DNA from: Hydnum rufescens UP504
Taxonomy: Eukaryota; Basidiomycota; Agaricomycetes; Cantharellales; Hydnaceae
Direction of reading: 5' to 3'
Assembly (NCBI GenBank): GCA_014904985.1
Contig: MU128968.1
Span: forward strand, 186,001 to 250,000
Length of the DNA: 64,000 nucleotides
In this document: positions 11,554-22,703 of the stretch, in pieces
Layout: each line of letters opens with the position of its first letter
Position numbering within the stretch: the stretch's first letter is position 1
Position numbers and translations under genes: made by a program
Notes under the pieces: model-generated
The model's database searches: none
What the model was told of the DNA's origin: nothing
Seen by the model: the letters and a program-made list of their open reading frames with translations, nothing else

Positions 11554-13206
11554 TTGTATGGCAAGGTACAGTGTTCACCATTTCACGAGACATTTTTATA
11601 TCCGTTCTTGACGTTCGACTGATCCTTGGGAACAGTCGCCTTCATCGACACTGTATATTATTTTGTACTTTTGCAGACTCAGTCCAAAAACTTAACCCAG
11701 TCCTGGTCGACCCTGGTGCTCCATTTCATCCTTGCATGCGTCACAGACTACTCTTGCTCGCGTTCGCATCCGTATACATGCTCCCTTCTACTGTTCCAAC
11801 AATAGCATCGCCATTCACATATTCACTTACATCATCCTTCTCTCAAGTGACAATATCCTACAATCCTTCTGCTTCTCTCCCCGGGATGTGCTTCATCCCG
11901 TATCACTCGTTCATAATCCATCTCTCTTTGCATTGTGCTTGCGCCCACGAGTACCATACTACCTATCCACTTAGTAAATATCTCCTTACTCAGCTCTTAT
12001 TTGTCTCGATCGTGTCGAAATAGCCATGGATGCATTTCTTGGGGCATGGGATGGTTTTATCACCTTTCGAGGATGAGTGCTGCACGCGTCATAAGTTCGG
12101 AAATGTGTGACGTGACGTCAGCGTTCGCTAACGAAAAAATGGGTGACTCCGGCAGCTGTTAACGGGAAGACTCGAATCCTTTTCGGGTCTATTGGAAGGA
12201 AAGGTTCACGGTGCTGTTATCACATCACTACTGGCCTCAAACTTATCGGCTTCTATGATTTGAATGTCACTTCTTTCATCCCGTGGCAAAAACAAGTCCC
12301 AGGTACCCAGTGTAATCGTCGTTAGCTATAGTGAGAAAAAAAAAGCTAACAAGGACTTGAGATTTGGCTCAATTCAGTTGAGCCACAATCACTATCCGAG
12401 GCAATAACGGCTTTAGTACTGTATCGAGGCGCGAGTCGAGCCATAAAACACCAGAAATTGCAAGTCCCTCCAGGACTTGGCTGGCAAACCAGGTCAGGCC
12501 GCCATCATCATACTGACTATTAGGCCGTGATAAAATTCCTTCACCCAGAATAATTTCCGCTCAATTTCACACGCTACTCCATAGTTTTCGCTCCGTTGGG
12601 CACCCTGGAGCACTCCAGAGCCCTCTTGGTCCTACCCCAGCATCTCAACTTGATTCCCAGAGCCACACCGGCAATTTTTTTTTTTTTTTAGCTATGCTCT
12701 CCCCCCCCCCCCCCACGGAGATGTGACGCAATTCTTACAAAGAAGGATCCAAGAGCGTGACATGACGCTTTCATGCACCTATGACGCACACAGTAGGTTG
12801 GGTAATTTCATTTGAACTCTGCCGATCGATCCCGAGCAGATATTCTCCAAGAAACAGTAAGACTAACATTAACCCATGGAGGAACACACAGTGAGAACTA
12901 GCACTAGTGGGGGTCCCTAGCTGTAAGAGGGGGAAATAATTTACGAAGCCTGACCGGTCGGGGCCCTTTGGGTATCCTCTAGTCTTGCTATCCCCACCCT
13001 ACAGCAGGAAAAGGGTGGGCAAATAGATGGGAAAGTACAACGGAGCGCACGACGAGGGCGTGAGACTCGAAGAAACATAAAGACAGAGAGAGAAAGTTAC
13101 ATAGGCAAGGCTCCTGTCGGATTCACAGCATCACCACGTGGTGGTAGTATGGACGTGGGTACTGGATACAACTTGTGGGTATATAGAGCCTCAGGCATGA
13201 CGACGG
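11554..13206. other. Intergenic region with homopolymer tracts
   Basis: No supportable gene. Open frames at 11.5-12.0 kb are Ser/Tyr/Leu-rich shadows of a pyrimidine-rich 3' region. The stretch holds a run of 15 T (12675-12689) followed closely by 14 C (12701-12714), and small inverted repeats such as GGCTCAA/TTGAGCC near 12.37 kb. Confidence 0.5.
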
Positions 13207-15044
13207 TCACAACCCTGTAGATAGGGAATCCCGTTTTTCGCATTCGATCGCTACCGTGCGACCTAGGTCTGCTAATGTGAAGGATCCGTCCTCTATGCCC
13301 TCCTCTGCGCAGGCTTGTGAGAGGAGTTCGGGCGGTTGCATCACTGGCTCGCAGGAGCCTAACAGCCATGTCCTGTGAAAGTCGTCAACAGAGTAAGATG
13401 AGAATACGGGGGCGTAGAAATCCCCCCAAATGAAAGGAATATATCGGGAGAAGGGGCGCAAGCGGAGATATTACACGAACCCCCAGTGCATTGCAAGTGC
13501 CCGCCTCGCTTTGACATCTTTGAAAATCTGAACACTGTCGCTGGGCGATGCGTGAATCGAGGACATATATTCTCGCGGCATATAGCATCTAGAATCAAGC
13601 AATTGGGACGTCGAGGACGAATTGGAGGGGGTTATTAATGAGAAAAGGAACATAAGGGAGAACAGTGCGCACCCAATTGGCAGCAGGGCGAGATCAAACC
13701 CTCCAAATTTATTTCCAAGCTCCTTAAAAATGGGACAGACTGGCATGTCTTTCTCATTCGAGCCATCCGGCACGTATCGATACCCCGTGTCGCCCGTGAA
13801 GTACACTGAAAATTGTTTGTCTGACCGATCGGGGTCTGAGGAAAGAACGAAACCGCCCCAAAGAGTTTTGCTGTGATCGAACAAGCCCCGACTTGTATGG
13901 TGCTGGGCAGGCGTGCAGGTGAGCTTGAAACTGGTCGCGGTCGTTTCCTTCCCCTCCCCATTCATGGGAGTGCAAGGGCGATTATTCGAGTCTGCCACCA
14001 ATCGAGAATATGGATTCGTCCCGGAGGGATCGAAAGATCAGAAAAATAATAATGATTCCCGAGCGTGCTAAAATAATGAGGGTGGTGGAGCTGCTCGATC
14101 TTCCTGAGTGTTATGGTATCCATGCTACATAAAGGGGCATATCAACGACTCGATCTGGGCTAATCGACATGCTGTGATTTACTGATCATAGTGGTTATGC
14201 TGAAGAAGGTTGAAAATTAGACATAGTCCAGAGCGATATTACAATGGTCGCACCGATACAAGTACGATGTCGATATCTGGAAGGTCCTCAATTGCGCATG
14301 GGGCCGCTAACCGGGGGCGGCCATAGCTTCAGTACTCCGCATATGACGTAGATGTACGGTACGTACCGGTGAAACGCTTAGGCCCGCAAACTTAAATGGG
14401 GAGCATCTCGCGGTCAGTACTGGATCGACTAATACGCGAGGGCCACGAGTCGCCCCACTAGGAGCCGGCAATTCTAGTACGAAACATGCATGGCTGTGCA
14501 TGTCATAACAACACGAGGCGTGAGTAGAGACCCCAAATTTTTGAGGCACAAACCCTACCCCATCCACGTCGCCTTTATCTTGTCTGCATCGGTATCGGGA
14601 GTAACCCAGGCCGGTACATGCATTGGAATCAGTTCGGTAACATTCTTTGGAATCCTTGGGGAGGTGAACTGCACTATAAACTGGATGCCACATATTGGCT
14701 TAGCATTTTGTCTTGATACGTCGTCCGCCGCCGCATATACAAACCTTTAAAATAGCAGCAAATCCGATCTCCTTGCACCTTGAGGCGACCGTCAGCTGAT
14801 TGGATTTGAGAGACCCAGTAGTAGATAGTACTGACGATGACCATGGATTGAAAAATGCGGTGGCTTCATCATTGAGATGATGACTTGGGCGGGTTCCTGG
14901 GGTAGGTGTGTTCTCTGTAGTTGACGGGATACTGACGTGCACGACGCACGACCTCGATTTGAACAAGTTGCCCATCAGCGAAAGATGTGGGGAGGAAGGA
15001 GGGAGAGACTTTGAAGTGTTACGGTTACGGCGTTTGGTGTGCAT
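13207..15044 (-). CDS. NAPE-PLD-type metallo-hydrolase, two frame breaks
   Basis: Zinc metallo-beta-lactamase-fold phosphodiesterase related to N-acyl-phosphatidylethanolamine phospholipase D (fungal homologues are often annotated Zn-dependent hydrolases). Reading minus strand from about 15.0 kb: N-terminal RPSHHLNDEATAFFNPW; KATWMG joined over an intron to HACFVLELPAPSG; GPRVLVDPVLTARCSP; then the metal-binding motif HNHYDH, split by an intron near 14.19 kb; ILDWW; TCTPAQH; LFDHSKTLWGGFV; FTGDTGYRYV; FGGFDLALLPIG; IFKDVKARRALAMHWGFV; and the C-terminal EPVMQPPELL. All catalytic landmarks are present. Two one-base breaks interrupt the frame: at the CCC run 14383-14385 (before PKRFT) and near 13995 (after DWW). 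Both are cured by one extra G on the coding strand. The start may be the ATG at 15044 or the later one at 14975. Family assignment is confident; whether the locus is intact in vivo depends on those two sites. Confidence 0.9.
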
Positions 15045-17617
15045 TTATAGTCCTGCAGCAAGGCGAGGCGCGCCACCCACTAACCTGACATGCTCCTAGA
15101 GATATGGAGATGGTTACGTAAACGGTAACCTGCGACACAAAAGCGGTGCAAATAACAGAAATGGAAGTGTAGGCAACTCGAGATCTGATCTTAATCTCAC
15201 AGGGACGTTCTGAGATCATCGATCACGGAGAGCTGAGACATGTACTGCCCTTTCAGACCCATTCTGCTGCCAAATCTTTCTTGAATGGATCAGATGAATT
15301 TCTGAAGAGGTTGGATGTCTTGGAAGACTACATATCTATAGAAGTAACAATAGCAAATTAGAATGGTGGGTTACAGTCGACTGACTAGTGCCCAAGTCGA
15401 GTCGAGTCACGTTCCAAGTCCAGTCCAGGGTTCTCGGCACACTAGCCCTGCACTCAACAACTGGAATGTTCCCAGTCTTTCGTTTCCCTCACAGCCTCTC
15501 AAATCGCCCCGTCTCATACTGGGCAGACGACCCTTCCAGAAATTAAAGGGCTCACCCCTGTTCGAAAATTGGCAGGGCCAGTGAAGACTGTGCTGGCGCC
15601 TCCGAAAACTCATGGCGCTCGCCCACTAATACAAAGGATCACCCACGGCCCTTCGGACATAGTCCTTTTTGTGTAGCTGCGGCAAGATAACTATCTCCAA
15701 GTACTGTATATCCCGAACGAGATCTCAAACATGTGTACATATGCGTGGGCTCTATTCTTGTTATCCCTCCGAGCATTCGGCGACATTGGGCCAGGTTTAG
15801 GGGCGGAATAAGTGCGGAGCCAGTTCCATAACGATGGTAAATATCCAGAGGGCTGTGATCAGATGCATCGCTTTGGAGAACCGACCTAGTGAGAGACGAA
15901 GAGCTAAGGATCCCAAAACCGTGTCTAATTTACCGGCAGAACAGTACACCGTCTATTAGACGCCAAGATTTCTGTTCGATTGCTGGCCCCTTGATCGGAC
16001 AGCATGGCATCGACGGAATGGCATCCCAGGAGTCCGCTGGACCTGTTGTCCGTCACCGTCACCATGATATCATGAGGGTTGCAGACATGCTAAATGAGGG
16101 TGTCATCCGCTCTGAATCCACTTTGAATTTCGAATGATCCGCTCCCCTGCAGATAAAGGAACGAGTTGAAACTCGTCCCGGAAACGGCGTCATATGTATG
16201 TATCGTATATATCATGTCCCGCGCGCTAACAGTCGTTTTTTATTGTTCTCCTGGGCGCTTTGATACTTCGGCTCTGACATTCAGATAGCGGAAATGCTAG
16301 GGAATACATGCATATATATAGATCCGGTTAGCAGACCTCAGGCAGTGATCTGGCGATATGTGATTCTGAATTACCCCTTGGCCCTTGGGGTGCTCTACCC
16401 ACTTTGGCCAGCCATTGCAAGAAAAGTTCCATTTATGCCCTAGTAAAATGGGGGGGGAACCAGGTGCAGAGAGAGTCAGAAATGCTATCCAATATCTAAT
16501 CGGTGCGCCCGACCGATTAGTTGTTGTGTAGGCGAGGAAACGAGCTTACACTAAGCCAATTGCATGGCCAATCGGTCTTCGTCATCGCATGCGCTTAACT
16601 TTTACACCCTTGCAAGTGCTCTTGCGGTTCGTAAGTGGTTCTATGTCTCTGTGGGTGTTCTTCTCGCTGATTCTTGCATAGAAAAATAGCCCTGATGTCT
16701 GCTATAACGTTACACAGTCGTTCTGGCCATCAATGAGAAGTTGTCAGCCATGAGTCATAGTGGTTCTAAATGAGGTTCACTGCTTTTCTTCCTATGAACT
16801 ACACTGTATTTATACACCTCAGTATTGGAAGGCGTGAACGGTGTCAAATGTGCCCATTTACTCGTCAGTGGTGTAGAAAACGTCGAATCGCGGACGCGAA
16901 TTGGCTCATGCGCCCGTTCCTTCGTCTATATTTAAGTGTGGCCCGTCCTGAGGCAAATAGCCATATCCTTCGATCCCATGGCTAGTGGTCTGAAATCCAT
17001 GAATGAATCGCAACCTTTACCATATCTATGGTGTGATTTCCCCATGAGAGGAATGGCCCTCCACCTCCCTTCGCAGTTTCTTCTTTGACTCAACTCGGCA
17101 ATACGATGTAATTCTTTTCCTGATATACAAGGTAACACGGTATCACGCTCCGAAGTACTGTACTCCTATGAACGAAAATGTCACGTCACGCTGTCAATCC
17201 TCTCGATTTCAACATGGATTGGGGCTCCATTTCTAGCGGATAATTACCAGCTGATACTAGGAAGCCTACACAGGGTGACTTTGAATGTACAACAAGGCAA
17301 TGGTATTGCGTCCAGAATACAGTGGGAGATTGTTATCATTTTGAGGAGCCTCTTAGAGCGTAAAAGTTGTCCGGCGATAACCTAAATCAGAATCGTATGA
17401 AGGGTCTCGAATCTCATGTGGGTGGATCATCTTAGCAGGCTACAAGCACGGGTATAGAGGAAAATAAGCGGTATCAAAATATTGGTACAGAGGACCGATG
17501 GAGAACGAGCAAAGATATTTGCATGGAATGTCGAGGCAACAGAATATCCACAAATACATCAGGATAGCAAGAGACAAGTAGGAGAAACCAAAGGGGGCCA
17601 CTGATCATTCATAACGT
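15045..17617. other. Intergenic region, nothing convincing
   Basis: About 2.6 kb between two minus-strand genes. Only short, unrelated frames occur. A 9-bp hairpin CTAATCGGT/ACCGATTAG sits at 16496-16520. The part next to 15045 should contain the promoter of the metallo-hydrolase gene. Confidence 0.45.
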
Positions 17618-20064
17618 TTATCCACTGGGTTCGAGTTGGTCGAGTGACGCCCAAAGATCGATCAACGACTGGCCGACGGAGGGTTCCAACTCAGTGCCAT
17701 CTCGAGACACCTTAACCTCTCTATCTTTGTTCCATGGATTCCGCAGCATTCGAGTCTGATGAAAAGGTATACTGCCCACTCGAATCCATTTCACGCGGAA
17801 AGGGGTACCCCAATTTCGATCCTCATTTTGTTCTGTCTTTCCTGAAACGGAAGGTCCCCCATACGTTGGAGAAGACGCTGAGGAAGCAACCGAAGGTGAT
17901 TCCTTGGTAGGCAATTCAGACCCACCAGTGGAGGTCGTCGTTGGTGGAGGGGATTGCATAATTAACGAATCAAACTGGCGGAGATGTTGTTCAAATGGTG
18001 ATATGTGGGTACCTGAAAATGTCGAGGTTATGGAGGTAGCGCTCCTTGAACTCGCTGTGGGGGAGTTACGGGGCCACGACGCCGCAGTGTCGTCGATATT
18101 TTTTATAGGAGTTTCCATTCTGCCAAGCCTTCAAGATTACTGGAATTCGGGAGCAACATGGAGCAGGACGTACTTTGCGTACCCATAGAATTCGCCGGCT
18201 TTGTTGGCGCCGAATATGAGGTAGACACTCCGACTCGTCCGAAATGCTTGATTCAGTATAGTTTCATTGTGGACCTGAGTGGCCCAAAACCCGGTCACAA
18301 CACTAAGGTGCAAATCACTCTAAACGAGTCGCACACGGTCAGAATGATCTATACACCACCAAATTGAAGGATGGGGGGAGACCCACTTTGGTCATGGCTT
18401 TCAATACAAAATATCGGATTGGGAAGTGTGTGGCGAGTAAGCTCGAGGTTGTCGAGTTAGAAGATCCCGTAGATTCATCACTACTCCCGGATATGAGCGA
18501 ACTGCTCGGGCTTATCCCATTAGTTTGGGAGATCGAGGCCGACCCCACTTCGTTAGACTGAGAAGGAACAGCACGTTCTAGAGCGTGTTCCTTGACCCAT
18601 TTTCGATGGAATCCAAGGCCCCGTTGGGCTCCGACACCGGACTTGATCTCTTCGTTCCTCTTCCTTACCCTGCACAGCAACTTCACACCTCCATTCCGGA
18701 ACGGCCGACCATTGAAATACTGTAGTGCACGTTGCAAATGGGGCTCCGAAGAGTAATTTACAAATGCACAGTGTGACTGCAGCATGAGAAAGATGGACAT
18801 GACGCCGGTGCTGCCAGGGGTCGTGGAAGAAGGAGAGCGGTTGGCGAATTGGGAACCCCAGGTGGAGATTGGAATGAATCGGGGATACTTTGGAAAAAAG
18901 CTGTTGCGTCGTCTTGAGTAGTATCGCTGGGGATATTTCCAACCCACATCACCCAGTCCGAACCACCTGAGGGGGCCTTGGGATGATAAATTTTACGTTC
19001 TGGGCTATGATCGTCAACGCTGAGCTTTCGCTTCCCGTGACGGATGTGGCGTTTATCACTGCTAGCGGATGAACTAGGCTCTGGAATTGGAGGAGGCGGC
19101 TGACGCTGGGAAGAATGAGGTGCATGTACCGGAGGAGGCATGGTTTGAGACTGGGGGTGCGGCTTCGACGTAGGGTAAATGGTATTTGGTTGTGTAGACC
19201 AGGCTGCCTCGGAAAACATTTGGGAACCTCGAGCAGTCGGATGGGGATGTCTTTGAGACTGATAAACACTTTGACTTCCGCTTGGGACGGTGAATTGCGT
19301 AGAATGGGGCGGGACATGTAACGAGCTTCTCGAGATAATTCTGGAGAGGGGCCCGGAGGAGCAATGTCTCGAGGGTTTCCTGGGTCTCGAGGATTCCAAC
19401 CTTGAGGGTGACGAGCAGGGGTAGATTCATCATACCTGACTGGGTAAACCTCAGAGATTTTCCAGGTCCTTGAGTAGTGTAGCAGATTACCGGGGGAATG
19501 GCCATAGCGAGTGTCTGCTGGATGTGGTGTATGCGGTGGTTGGGACCCACGCCCATGGGCACCAGAATAAAATTCAGAGTGAGGGAGGGGGGGCCTATAC
19601 TCGGACGTGGGGTATCGTACGGGTGCCGCAGTTGGATCGGATGGTGAGTGCAAAGCAGTGGGGTCTGGAGAGGTTGAAAAACCAAATTGCGGAAGGGCAG
19701 GAATTAATGTCGAAGACCCCCAAGGATTCGATGACGAGTGCGGGGGCGGCAAAGGGTATCTGGGGCGCTCAGGAGAGCCAGGAGGACGTCCAGGAGGCCC
19801 AAGCAATGAGACATGCTCGACATACGGGTCACAGTTTGGGTCTGGGCGCTGCGAAGAATATGATATGGACTGTCCACTTGGAAGATTTGACGCGGACCCA
19901 GAAGGAGGATTTGAGAAATAATGAAAGTTGTGGGTAAGTCGCCCGTTGTCCTCGTATGGTTGGGGCGGTGAAGGCGAGGACGGCGTATCCGTGGTGGAGG
20001 GAATGTTCGAGGCTCGTCTCCGACTCCCACGACTGTCCTTATTGCCAGCGTCTCTGCCATACAT
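17618..20064 (-). CDS. RRM + YTH domain RNA-binding protein (m6A reader type)
   Basis: Predicted reader of N6-methyladenosine in RNA. From MYGRDAGNK at 20064 there is a Pro/Ser/His-rich disordered region of some 350 residues. It is followed by an RRM (DWVMWVGNIPSDTTQDDATA, then GVMSIFLMLQSHCAFVNY and ALQYFNGRPFRN), a Ser-rich linker, and a YTH domain. The YTH starts HFPIRYFVLKAM, continues after an intron with FWATQVHNETILNQAFRTSR, VYLIFGANKAGEFYGYAK, and after another intron ends WGTPFRVKWIRVGSIPF, NPWNKDREVKVSRDGTELEP. Two tryptophans (in FWATQ and NWG) sit where the family's methyl-adenine cage residues lie. A Ser/Thr/Pro-rich insert of over 100 residues interrupts the YTH fold. Two one-base losses break the frame, at the GGGG run 19306-19309 and the CCCC run 18856-18859 (plus-strand coordinates). 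The gene is divergent from SPC2. Confidence 0.92.
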
Positions 20065-20483
20065 TACTGTATGAGAGAAAAACAGGCAGTGCGCAAGCTC
20101 TTGCGCGATGCACCGAAAATTGTGGTCAAGGCGTTGAGTCCAAACCAATTATTGAATGATGACATCGTCGCGTGTACTCTCGTGTTCTAAATTGATGTTG
20201 CAGTCTAATCCAGCCTAACGCCCGCTTGTACCCCAGTCTATCACACAGTCTCAATCTCGGGATCTCATTCCAGGGTCCTCTATTCCTCCTGCATCAATGA
20301 CTGTATACAACGGGGACGAGTCTGCCAAATATCAGCAAGAAACTACATCCAAGGGAAATATCTTTGGCCAGACTTGTGCGATTGGTTAAATAATGGAAAT
20401 AGCTACCGGCACCTACCGGGCCATCCGGGTATTTCCTGCGGAGACCGCTAGCCTCGCATTTGTGACATCGTGACACGTACAAG
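20065..20483. promoter_or_regulatory. Shared intergenic promoter, YTH gene / SPC2
   Basis: A 419-bp gap between divergently transcribed genes must hold both promoters. No TATA box or repeated motif is obvious. I see nothing else in it. Confidence 0.5.
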
Positions 20484-21338
20484 ATGCCGCGCAAAAAGGT
20501 AGCTGCGACATCCACCGCACCAGAGCAGCAGCCAGAGGTTGTGCAAGATCCCCTCGACCCTGTCAAGGTTAACAACGCGAATCTCGTGGAGCTGAAGCTC
20601 GCCCTCGATGATAGTGTTCGAAGAGTGAGCTCGTCAATTCACCTGTGATACATCTGATACCCATATTCGTGTGGCCAGTATTTCTCTCGCCCCGATCAAT
20701 TTAGGACAAATAATACGCACTCCAATGTCCGCATTGGTCTAGGAGTGGCCTCCGTACTTGTGGGCACTGGCACTGGTCTGTATGGCTGGAAGACAGAATT
20801 TGAGGCTTCAAAGATGATCGTCACTATAGGCGTCCTCCTGTATGTCTTTCCAGACCGTATCGTATCTTGCTCTCTAACATTGACTACACTTTCAGATATT
20901 TTTTGTTAACGGCGCTCCAAACTGCGTATACGTATTTCATCGAAGGGAAGACGATCTTTGTTGGCAAGCGCAAGACTCTGGTGAACAGAGTGCGTCCGAT
21001 TTCCTCTTTTCACTTCCTTCATGATGACTAAGGAGTACATGTACCTTTCATAGATTGAGACCGAAACGATCACCCTCTCATCTGAAACGAAACCTGCCCC
21101 CACCCCGACATCATCCCCCTCATATTCTCTCATCCTCGCATATCTCCGATCCTCCCATGGCGGAAAGACTCTGATCAAGCGTAATAACCTATCGCAGGCG
21201 AAGGACTATGTAAACTTTTTCGACTCGGAGGGAACTCTCGATGAGGGAGCTTTTATTGCGTGGTTACGCGACCTGAGCACTTCCTTAATTGATGGAGCTA
21301 CGAGTCCCATAAATGACCCTGATTCCGTGCCACGGTAA
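20484..21338 (+). CDS. SPC2: Signal peptidase complex subunit 2
   Basis: Small membrane subunit of the ER signal peptidase complex; in this family it is thought to help couple the peptidase to the Sec61 translocon. The start MPRKKVAATS is at 20484; exon 1 ends at 20624 with a 54-nt intron to 20678. The protein has a lysine/asparagine-rich N-terminus, the characteristic VNNANLVELKLALDDSVRR and YFSRPDQF, two adjacent membrane segments (NVRIGLGVASVLVGTGTGLY; MIVTIGVLLYFLLTALQTAY), then YFIEGKTIFVGKRK and a cytosolic C-terminal domain. Three introns are seen; all splice cleanly in frame and the stop is at 21336-21338. Length of about 220 residues fits the family. It is not obviously co-regulated with its neighbours. 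Confidence 0.93.
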
Positions 21339-22703
21339 ACTTGCTATTCCCAGTGATATACTCCAGATGGTCAGGAATGGATTGCAAAGAAGAAAACATT
21401 GCCACTCGAATTGAGGACCCAAGAGGAAGGTCCCTGAGTCATTCGACACCCGAACTGGGCGAACTTGATCCCAAAAAACCCCTATTGGCGATGCACCAGA
21501 TTCCGCTGCATCGGCAACCGATTGCCATTTGTGTCTGCAACGCTTTAGTCCCCATCGCATGATGCCGCGTCGACTAGAGAGGCACTGTTCTATAATCCTC
21601 AGATGCATTTTCACATGCGCCTGTGAGAATAGTATCCATTTCAGACACAGTTCTCTGAGCTCAAAGATACCGACCTGGGATATAGGGAGGGGTGCTGGGG
21701 CTGTTAGACGGAGAACGGCCACAGTAGTGGAACGAACAAATATGGCTCACTCTACAAACCACGAGGCTGGGAAGCATGGAATCCTGCTCCTTGGGGCACG
21801 CTTGTGTGGGTCTGGTAAATCTTTCTTTTCACTCGTTATATGGCATCCAATGAAAATACATACTGTACATGAGCCCTTGGCGGAGACCTGGGTTAAGAAT
21901 AATCAGAATTCTCAATCGGTGCCCTTGGAAGAGTACGGCGAATGGATGCCATCGGACCACTCTCCGAGCTCAAGGTGCCATGTCCATCTTTTGGGCCTGC
22001 GTGGCATAGTGGTACCCACGACAAGGATGCTTGCTAAGTTTTGTAAGCCGCCGGTTCGAATCCGGCCAGACCCACCCTTTCTTTCTCCACTACCGGTTTT
22101 ATCTATTCTTCTTTCCGATCCGACAACACCCCCACTGCACACTTTCGAGACCCGGATTCCTTCCCGGGGGTGTCTTAGGTAATTGCCGTTGTCTGGGGAC
22201 CGGTGATTACTAACGATGGGCATCGTAATAGCCTCGTGCCCTTCTGGGGCTGCTTCAACAGCAAAACCGCTGGGCAAATTGGTCCGTGGCCTTACTTAAT
22301 CAATCTGGGCTGCTAGCAGGGGAGATTGGGTGAGGGGTCCTCTTGGAAGGGGTGCCGGTAATTCGCGGGGCAAGGACTGAGACAAGCGGGGCCGGAGTTT
22401 AACGTTACGGGGTCCTCGGTGATAAGTTGATGTAGTGGATACATTGGCGGCCTGGCATACGCCTTCATGGCACAGATACGGCTTAAAATTGATTTCATCA
22501 TCATCATCATCATCATCATGTCCATCTTTTGTGGAGAGTTCGCCCACACTTGGCATTCCGCAGATCCGTGGCAGTTGAGTAGCTTATAGAGAACCACCAA
22601 GCCATCACACAGACACATCAGGCAGATTCCGGGGCGCGAGAAATGAAGTAATTCATCTCCTTTCCCTTGCAGCTAGAGCTTGCCCTTCTCATCTCTGCTC
22701 GAG
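21339..22703. other. Intergenic region containing a tRNA-like sequence
   Basis: Frames here (for example minus 21285-21722 and plus 21529-22182) lack domains and conflict with each other. The only structured element recognised is the tRNA-like sequence at 21993-22074. A CAT-trinucleotide microsatellite lies near 22495-22520. Confidence 0.45.
21993..22074 (+). tRNA. tRNA-like sequence with intact A and B boxes, identity unclear
   Basis: An 82-nt stretch carries a perfect Pol III A box (TGGCATAGTGG, 22002-22012) and B box (GGTTCGAATCC, 22053-22063). The T arm GCCGG-TTCGAAT-CCGGC is fully paired. The ends GGGCCTG and CAGACCC can form a 7-bp acceptor stem with one C-A mismatch, followed by A. 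The D arm pairs only if spacing is unusual (GTGG/CCAC), and no canonical 7-nt anticodon loop with a preceding U fits: the middle forms ACAAG/TTTGT with a 15-nt loop, or GCTTGC/GTAAGC. It could be an intron-bearing tRNA, a decayed tRNA, or the head of a tRNA-derived SINE. Confidence 0.35.

Noticed and set aside
21993..22074. Firm call as tRNA-Ser(GCT)
   Set aside because: A GCT triplet in a TTGCTAA loop is tempting, but the supporting stem has mismatches, there is no long variable arm, and the final base is A where eukaryotic serine tRNAs have G.
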